Position numbers and translations under genes: made by a program. DNA of 40,415 bases, from the NCBI GenBank assembly GCA_020628645.1, contig JAHDES010000055.1, positions 1-40,415 on the forward strand. The letters are read 5' to 3'. Of this stretch, positions 38,101-40,415 are shown one piece after another. The notes beneath the pieces are model-generated. The model had not been told where the DNA came from. It did not search any database and saw only the letters and a list, made by a program, of their open reading frames with translations. The stretch comes from Saprospiraceae bacterium (GTDB lineage Bacteria; Bacteroidota; Bacteroidia; Chitinophagales; Saprospiraceae). Position 1 is the stretch's first letter. Every line of letters begins with the position of its first letter.

Positions 38101-40415
38101 CTTTGTAGATGGTTCTGATTGTGATGCAGATTCTTACTTGCCTCCAGCAATTGATCCATTTGTTTGTTATCCAAACTGTGGTCACGGTATGAATCCTGGT
38201 CCTCAAGTTATCACTACCTTGATTGGTGCTGATGGAAGTGTACAATCAGGTACATATCCAACTAACTTTACAGATGTGGCTGCTGGTCAATATACATTAG
38301 TTTACATGGTGATTTATAATGACGGACAAATTACTCGTTGTTTCACAACTGTAAATGTAATCTCTCAAGCGAATCCAGTATTGGCTTGTAATGATCACGT
38401 GAATATCTCTCTTGATGATGTCAATGCTGCCTTCCCTAATGATTGTCAAACAGTAGTTACTGTTGATGATGTATTAGAAGACATGGTTGGCTGTCCTGGA
38501 GAATATGTTGTAGTAATTGAAGGGCCAGATGGTTCTGAAATTGGAAATGTGATTACTGGTTCTTTAGCTGGTTTAACATTAAACTACAAAGTTGTTCACC
38601 TTGGTGATGCTGGTAATTTCTGTTGGGGTACACTTACTGTAGAAGATAAGATAGCTCCTGAGATTAATTGTGGTTCTTATGAGATCGCTTGTAACCACCC
38701 ATATGCATTGGATCATACTTATGAGCATACGGATACATTCAAGCCAGAGTCTTCTGAATTACCTGCAAATATTGCTGGTGGTATGTGGAATGTTACTACT
38801 ATCGAATTCCCTGGAATTGGATGTACACCTCTAGGTGAGATTGTTAAGAATGTAGAGATTGATTGGGATGTTGATCATACTCGTCCAACAGATTTAACCT
38901 ATCAATTATGTGCACCTAATGGAGTATGTGTTGATCCAACTGCTCCACGTGCACTTCGAGCATTCAATAGAACACCATATGCAGATATGGCTGGAACATG
39001 GACACTAATTATTACTGATACTGACGGTACTAGTATTAATGGTGATGTTGGAAAAGGTAAAGTCAATGATGCTACCTTAAACATTACTGCTGGTTTCCCA
39101 ACTGTTGTCGGTTATACAGATTGTACAGATGTAACATTTGAATTATTGAATCAAATGTTAGTAGAAACGGATTGTGATCAATCTGATTGGTTAGGAGCTA
39201 CAATTACACGAGTATGGCAAGCAACTGATGCATTTGGTAATTCTTCTACTTGTACGCAAGAGATTGGATTACGTGCACCTATGACTTCTCAGTTAGGTCA
39301 AGCTGCTGATATTCATATTGAATGTAATGGTCAGGATCCTGCTACACTTACTCCAGATGTTACTGGCGGTCCTACTTTCGATTGTTTTGATATTACTCAA
39401 GAGCAACATGGACTTTGTGATGTATCTTATACTTACGAAGACAATGTAGTAGCTGCTTGTGGTGATGGATATAAAATCTTACGTGATTGGACGGTAGTGA
39501 ACTGGTGTACAGGTATTACATCTACTTATCAGCAAACAATTAAAGTAGAAGATACAGAAGGACCTTCTATTGATCTTTCTAATATCGTAGTTGATGCTGC
39601 TGATGACTGTGCTACAGGTGATGTTTACCTTAGCCCAGGTGTTGTTGATAATTGTTCTGGAATCTACCAAATTAAAGCTACTTATACTGTAGGTGGTGGT
39701 TTCTACAATCCTAATGGTCAGTTAGTAATTGTTGATATTACAACTGGAGCTCCTCTTGAGGGTCTACCATTTGGTATCACTCAAGTTGTAGTGGAAGCTA
39801 CAGATAATTGTGGTAACACATCTACTTCTACTATTGATGTTGAAGTAGAAGATACAGCAGCTCCAATTGCAGTATGTGATGATGAATTACATGTGTCTCT
39901 TGGTTCTGATGGATCAGCTCAATTAACTGCTGCTGATGTAGATGAAGGTTCTTATGATAATTGTGGTATCGCTTCACTTCAAGTACGTCGCGTAGATGGT
40001 TGTTTAGATACAACAGCTTGGTCAAATGTTGTACCTTTTGAATGTTGTGATGTAAATCAGTTAGTAACAGTTGAATTGTTAGTTACAGATAATGCTGGTA
40101 ATACCAATGTTTGTTGGAAAGAAGTATTAGTAGAAGATGCAATAGCTCCTGCAATTACTTGTCCAGACGATATCACCATCACATGTGATGATTCTGCTGT
40201 TCACAGTCCATTTGGAGAGCCTGATTATGATGATAACTGTTCAGATGTTGAGATTACTTCTTCAGATTCTGGTGAATTGGATCAATGTCAAGCAGGTACC
40301 TTAACTCGTACTTGGACGGCATCTGATGGATCAGATAAATCTGCGGATGTTTCTTGTACACAACGCGTAACAGTAGAGCATGTATCTGATTTCGTAGTAC
40401 AATTCCCATCTGATG
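26132..40415 (+). CDS. Giant secreted modular surface protein (adhesin-like), 3' end beyond the window
   Basis: One frame is open from 26132 to the last base, at least 4,761 codons. The start I prefer, MKEENFTNTLLG, gives a 41-residue Sec signal (core AFFLVLAVCCIGPNLSYA, cut after 26254); an in-frame ATG at 26066 is an alternative. Domains: a cysteine-rich N-terminal region (26255-27130); five modules (27133-33290) marked by YDFAETY-C...DDDE, GGSGLYL, NQPWSITVCDANGCEL, FPQPEI and TDAVTGC; Ig/PKD-like regions (33300-37370); two DGW modules (DGWENASIDV, DGWNGGEWY, 37380-38070); a P-like domain (38768-39100); and HYR-like repeats with VEDxxAP (39110-40415). EF-hand-like loops lie at 27851-27886 and 31970-32005. 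No enzymatic domain is seen. It is probably exported by T9SS (its C-terminus is outside the window) for adhesion, gliding or predation. Confidence 0.88.
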   Translation, partial: MKEENFTNTLLGTFNPKLVGGIKAFFLVLAVCCIGPNLSYACHNSGTDVGSPPVLIDNGDGTYTLQVEMCHGTLGFDGHSNITYAVSGGVNITSYTINGTAGGGFSTDNAGNSPSGSTAAATGVGTGSVLFSCTSCPFVDAFDPLPSYCYDVELILDSNPAGENFSILGVEEGGCNESTVFPPPITLPDPPETCASTCQEVDGGGCNYGHFYNGDSPGVATGGDADQCITLDAASDFSLCYEMTFAGEIAFFSTFVSAGAGGALCDPTVTIFDENCVDATTPEGNYISTNGVQIFPGGGGVAPSASNLVPGVEYHVCLDFTGCTNIDEICLAVGENCTSGDAGGLTLSEEVLCAGETITVNVTGDVLFPITNDDDDDQTTGLYFFDFFTGDCVGGLDDDPNQPTCGMFEVGGAANFGDLGFFSIGGNPLQDSPFEFFYDHLSGNLIESSTGTIIGAVPTCTEICIVGSVWNENGINEEDTNTGQSICTDNSNQVCFTILDPIAYDDAHTYACSGIFANDDDEFITVTLGALSGGTVGCGIEVNYNICGGTGIYVDLAGAGISDLTFDGSADQFDIDGDGFVDYIDWNQLTAIPQAGLLDPLGLPYVVLSNQPWSMTFCDGQGCEMTVTDNYNFPEPIIVSSSFACSTGAELMNMQYGINANGIGALDAAILVNVNIVENIVAVPADGFTDNGNNTFNFDPEVFFAANGSGFTTITYSITDIATGCVREVQQIISVDVCAQNVCAEAGSLSMTSGPTICPAQGSFSITVQGENILYPEGPDGDQTNGVYFLDFYTSGTEPIPSNPYFTGVFGDINFQVLATAPGAGGNPQLDFNFDVASQTWLDAGGNAYPTDVEICVAGSVWDELGQVEAGTDPGTPNSGPVAGCGDATDYICFTLSAPITYDFAETYACVSAFENDDDEVVQMTLGTIAGGSGTYTLCGGSGLYLTSNNAGGGITPAMNGTAAIASGSSFFVYANQPWSITVCDANGCELSFSGGYNFPQPEILMSSFACNNGEPMTVDVFLQGTTLNANLDGGVFNVVPGLVDNGVGASPRATFDPEVAGDGEFTITFTLTDAVTGCAQVATQIVNVAQCAPECSSVILDLSLQQDDVCDGDVTDLSVALTPDMTALFDLDLDGQIDDPSIISFGINAIPNFFTDNPYLAPPANITPGTGVFGPAGNSSLFADFSFTHSGATCGVEEYVVYAFLSPSAFEANGGPIPDDCLPWVAEVVSVWPDPTNFTVVPVATADGCSVTFDVFDANGNLCTGYQTFPQIVPADAGAGVNVFVDSPAGSPCPSSGAIVVDLNDPIAYDFAETYVCVGAFENDDDEVVNMTLGAITGGTGTYTLCGGSGLYLTSNVAGGGITPAMDGTVAVASGSSFFVYANQPWSITVCDANGCELSFSGGYNFPQPEILMSSFACNNGEPMTVDVFLQGTTLNANLDGGVFNVVPGLVDNGVGASPRATFDPEVAGDGEFTITFTLTDAVTGCAQVATQIVNVAQCAPECSSVILDLSLQQDDVCDGDVTDLSVALTPDMTALFDLDLDGQIDDPSIISFGINAIPNFFTDNPYLAPPANITPGTGVFGPAGNSSLFADFSFTHSGATCGVEEYVVYAFLSPSAFEANGGPIPDDCLPWVAEVVSVWPDPTNFTVVPVATADGCSVTFDVFDANGNLCTGYQTFPQIVPADAGAGVNVFVDSPAGSPCPSSGAIVVDLNDPIAYDFAETYVCVGAFENDDDEVVNMTLGAITGGTGTYTLCGGSGLYLTSNVAGGGITPAMDGTVAVASGSSFFVYANQPWSMTVCDANGCELTFSGGYNFPQPEILMSSFACSTGDPMNLDILLQGTTLNANLDGGVFNVVPGLVDNGVGASPRATFDPDVSGQGEFTITFTLTDAVTGCAQTATQIVTVADCVPECSSVILDLSLQEDDVCEGQTIDLSVPLSNDMIDVLDVNGDGQIDAAEAAFIEFGVNFLPNIFSDDPYGSPFVTSLGTATGVFGTSGNYVFTNASFTHSGFTCSPEEYVVYAFLSDAAFEANGGPIEDDCLPWVGEVITVYQDPANLVAIPIVPNESCEVQFEIQAPDGTVCTDYPITIFDAGSGAFLGYDSAPADLPSGAVQVCINAPDDANEAFFASACGPNCQILPLPAPLAYDFSETYACIGDLTDDDEQVTITIGGFSGGVQNAFGDYTIVSSTGLNIIQNGDGSIIDYNAFTSFGIPFNQVNFASSIGFLVAVSNQPWTITIRDDLGCELTVGGLYSFPEPEIFMPSAVCTTTDIVDIIADPNFNYDDNNTNLTYGPSLVYTVDGAGVALGTLEGNGAVNSVTTIVTTSLPFIPGGATPFVGTFDVAAAVAALPAGTVYPVTVAIDFTLEDAVTGCSSIATQFITLQVCDMEITTTGCACNDDASVNGDDGTFDETITILNAGATGLTFTVSSVNGTTNVAAGDVLVDNGDGTYSLDITHIDAEGYYIEIEGPNAAGDPSNITLSYSNVCSYPDPQITGVGPLCENDGSVTITGIPSTTGAGSFSGPGITDNGDGTATFDPFPGFGAGVGCHTVQYTYIDDAGGDGTHNPGCTQVVETEIVVFPNDDPTFTLTTPVCTGDAQTLMLDNALQAWPACSFGPADGERVRWYGVNTTAVVDNGDVSSADATGTFTAPSAPGIYTICVDAGVGSCIETYCQDIEVIAPPVVPAATDLHIECTIDPTGTVSLSQLFPTVPNTQLLDPANATLTVVSGSATIVGGALVYDEAGCFCVQYQYDDPLPCDMDIDVTSCLYVSEKPQPSFDLAEEICWDGVTSPTLTAKVNSPVYTTSTVSVVWTTSDAAVATVDNPAFGTDATVTVVGAGTAMICYEETINNAACSGFAAQDCAEEVCHIITVNQTDAEVLPTWGPAPLLCETDNPIDLDALVTGDANGVFTGVGVSLDPTHPDYSFDPAVAGPGCHPITYTVNNGSGCSAVQTLEICVKPQVDATLTTPVDVCISPSAAYDLTQLFIAGTTTVGGSFSLVSDGGGIGISVAGDILAYDPDQVGNVSVVVQYEVGMNPPGSDCFDTFQSTINLILGPNISVNPPEFCLPDAMGTTQMDMSNYTTVTLPDGTLEAPTTNGVYTALTSGIATISPTGQITAVGNGIAQFEYTYTQVNANGFDCEFVETFAVEIFQPLVFNPGDCDCSALPGDREVVLGTISGGQAPYEVTFDGGLVGGLSSMSGVADGTDLGSLVINDNDVSWHVTIVDARGCEIAASGACEAPLDVPYWTGINGPMCFTDGTVFMSLNNDYDFANADIAIIKVPTVDDGAGGACENFPAFNAAVDFADVFVVMDGNDQIVLVPENLIGDDYRYAGLYRIILTIPASEATDCKDVLVEEDVLLYPSFDACFDMPLEICGNADDITIDVEEFNTGFDNLVPDLLCRDQDEMSVWELIAPNGTIIGTGTDGILLQEGATDAAGNPLITGLADGDVTLHIMNLFNAHGVGTYTLNHGMGIDICETSCAVAFEILDFPKVVGSTDMPIVCASDTLSLIVDSIYGGTQVYHYSWHFQDVTTPAIHSVSPYPVIPIYQDTLLPADSFMLAVTDLEAMVGAVPQGVYDFIIQVIDAKGCVGRDTVQVGINPDPALDPVPTNAIYCATNKVSGQASLVNGFAYSTSTLEVDCSASCAGLVAPAGVAIPVPSVNWYATATSTDVLYDADANGDMIMDSDLDGNPATFDPVAAGLVDANTPGIYTFWAECVCVPSAKCVSPRVEVKLVVLDCSADNGDCTYLLVLEDGGDDGWENASIDVSINDVWPATNYKVPVNDACGNGDIMIIPITANDGGYFDIEYWNGADDGENFYTVYAPDGSVALDVDGNPVQYGPFPAQGPFRVKLDCPETCSDEEDFIIALTMGANPEDQSWELRDGNDNRLASAEALDYADNTPGEFIIDTTVTLNGCMDYTFSAFDAAEDGWNGGEWYILTTSPTRGVPGPVDTPLEGYYIVAQGPSANMEFKESYMFTLPCSSECPDDQTVFVDGSDCDADSYLPPAIDPFVCYPNCGHGMNPGPQVITTLIGADGSVQSGTYPTNFTDVAAGQYTLVYMVIYNDGQITRCFTTVNVISQANPVLACNDHVNISLDDVNAAFPNDCQTVVTVDDVLEDMVGCPGEYVVVIEGPDGSEIGNVITGSLAGLTLNYKVVHLGDAGNFCWGTLTVEDKIAPEINCGSYEIACNHPYALDHTYEHTDTFKPESSELPANIAGGMWNVTTIEFPGIGCTPLGEIVKNVEIDWDVDHTRPTDLTYQLCAPNGVCVDPTAPRALRAFNRTPYADMAGTWTLIITDTDGTSINGDVGKGKVNDATLNITAGFPTVVGYTDCTDVTFELLNQMLVETDCDQSDWLGATITRVWQATDAFGNSSTCTQEIGLRAPMTSQLGQAADIHIECNGQDPATLTPDVTGGPTFDCFDITQEQHGLCDVSYTYEDNVVAACGDGYKILRDWTVVNWCTGITSTYQQTIKVEDTEGPSIDLSNIVVDAADDCATGDVYLSPGVVDNCSGIYQIKATYTVGGGFYNPNGQLVIVDITTGAPLEGLPFGITQVVVEATDNCGNTSTSTIDVEVEDTAAPIAVCDDELHVSLGSDGSAQLTAADVDEGSYDNCGIASLQVRRVDGCLDTTAWSNVVPFECCDVNQLVTVELLVTDNAGNTNVCWKEVLVEDAIAPAITCPDDITITCDDSAVHSPFGEPDYDDNCSDVEITSSDSGELDQCQAGTLTRTWTASDGSDKSADVSCTQRVTVEHVSDFVVQFPSD
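27851..27886 (+). other. EF-hand-like calcium loop in module 1 of the giant protein
   Basis: The 12 codons read DIDGDGFVDYID: acidic residues at loop positions 1, 3, 5, 9 and 12, Gly at 6 and Val at 8, which is the EF-hand pattern apart from Asp instead of Glu at 12. It suggests a calcium site stabilising the module. Confidence 0.6.
29048..30279 (+). repeat. Perfect 1,232-bp direct repeat, copy 1
   Basis: This stretch is identical base for base to 30272-31503, checked by eye along the whole length. The offset is 1,224 bp (408 codons), so the frame is kept. Identity breaks at 29047 (T against C) on the left and 30280 (A against C) on the right. The third, next copy from 31504 is clearly diverged. 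Confidence 0.9.
30272..31503 (+). repeat. Perfect 1,232-bp direct repeat, copy 2
   Basis: It is identical to 29048-30279 and overlaps it by 8 bases, as expected for a tandem duplication with a unit of 1,224 bp. Confidence 0.9.
31970..32005 (+). other. EF-hand-like calcium loop in module 5 of the giant protein
   Basis: The 12 codons read DVNGDGQIDAAE, a complete EF-hand loop (Asp1, Asn3, Asp5, Gly6, Ile8, Asp9, Glu12). The equivalent place in modules 3 and 4 reads DLDLDGQIDDPS, which has lost the Glu at position 12. Confidence 0.65.
38768..39100 (+). other. Proprotein-convertase P-like domain in the giant protein
   Basis: The segment contains GEIVKNVEIDWDVDHTRPTDL, YQLCAPNGVCV, MAGTWTLIITDTDG and GDVGKGKVNDATLNI. 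This follows the order of P/homoB domains (V-x-I-x-HTxxxDL, L-x-xPxG, GxWxLxxxD, G-x-L-x-x-x-L-x-I). Such domains often sit next to secreted proteases or in bacterial surface proteins. Confidence 0.6.

Overview
The window looks like chromosomal DNA of a Bacteroidota bacterium, most likely of the Saprospiria type. The reasons are AT-rich DNA by eye, Bacteroidota-type promoters (TTTG, about 19 bases, then TAnnTTTG), starts without clear Shine-Dalgarno sites, SprB-like repeats and type IX secretion (T9SS) C-terminal sorting domains, DUF1573 and DUF4340 proteins, and a C-terminal motif shared by two secreted proteins that resembles the 3-coathanger stack domain I recall from Lewinella-like genomes. 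The genus is not determined. I saw no rRNA, tRNA, CRISPR array, phage genes or transposase gene.

Layout. 1-0.73 kb: the C-terminal part of an SprB-repeat, T9SS-sorted surface protein whose 5' end is missing or broken. 0.85-1.64 kb: two small paralogous membrane proteins on the minus strand, next to a 161-bp inverted-repeat element. 1.86-4.65 kb: a secreted subtilisin-family protease with a textbook Bacteroidota promoter. 4.86-6.23 kb: a class I photolyase. 6.5-6.92 kb: a non-coding stretch with a promoter-like motif, switch-like complementary segments and a strong intrinsic terminator. 6.98-10.16 kb: an ECF sigma factor, a protein with an inner-membrane helix, a disordered linker and a C-terminal beta-barrel, and a lipoprotein; this resembles the dual-membrane-spanning anti-sigma (Dma) arrangement. 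10.3-16.3 kb: an HSL-type esterase, an AlkD-type DNA glycosylase, a secreted beta-propeller with a dockerin-like tail, a 190-bp MITE-like element, an SDR dehydrogenase and a PolX/PHP protein with a degraded polymerase site. 16.5-19.3 kb: a possible 48-residue ORF with its own terminator, a MORN-repeat lipoprotein, a DUF4340 protein and a PAS-AraC regulator. 19.8-23.5 kb: a second SDR, a DUF1573 lipoprotein, a UbiA-type prenyltransferase and a sterol desaturase-like hydroxylase. 23.6-25.6 kb: a leucine-rich-repeat T9SS protein with a plant-like LRR N-cap.

From 26.13 kb to the right edge there is one reading frame of at least 4,761 codons, still open at the end: a giant secreted, cysteine-rich, multidomain surface protein. 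It has about five copies of a module of roughly 400 residues; a 1,232-bp stretch within this array is perfectly repeated at an offset of 1,224 bp. EF-hand-like calcium loops lie in the modules, followed by Ig/PKD-like regions, two DGW modules, a proprotein-convertase P-like domain and HYR-like repeats.

The window is rich in cell-envelope and secreted proteins (protease, LRR protein, propeller-dockerin, giant adhesin) together with a likely envelope-sensing sigma system, mixed with DNA repair genes (photolyase, AlkD-like, PolX). All family calls are from reading motifs; no database search was run.
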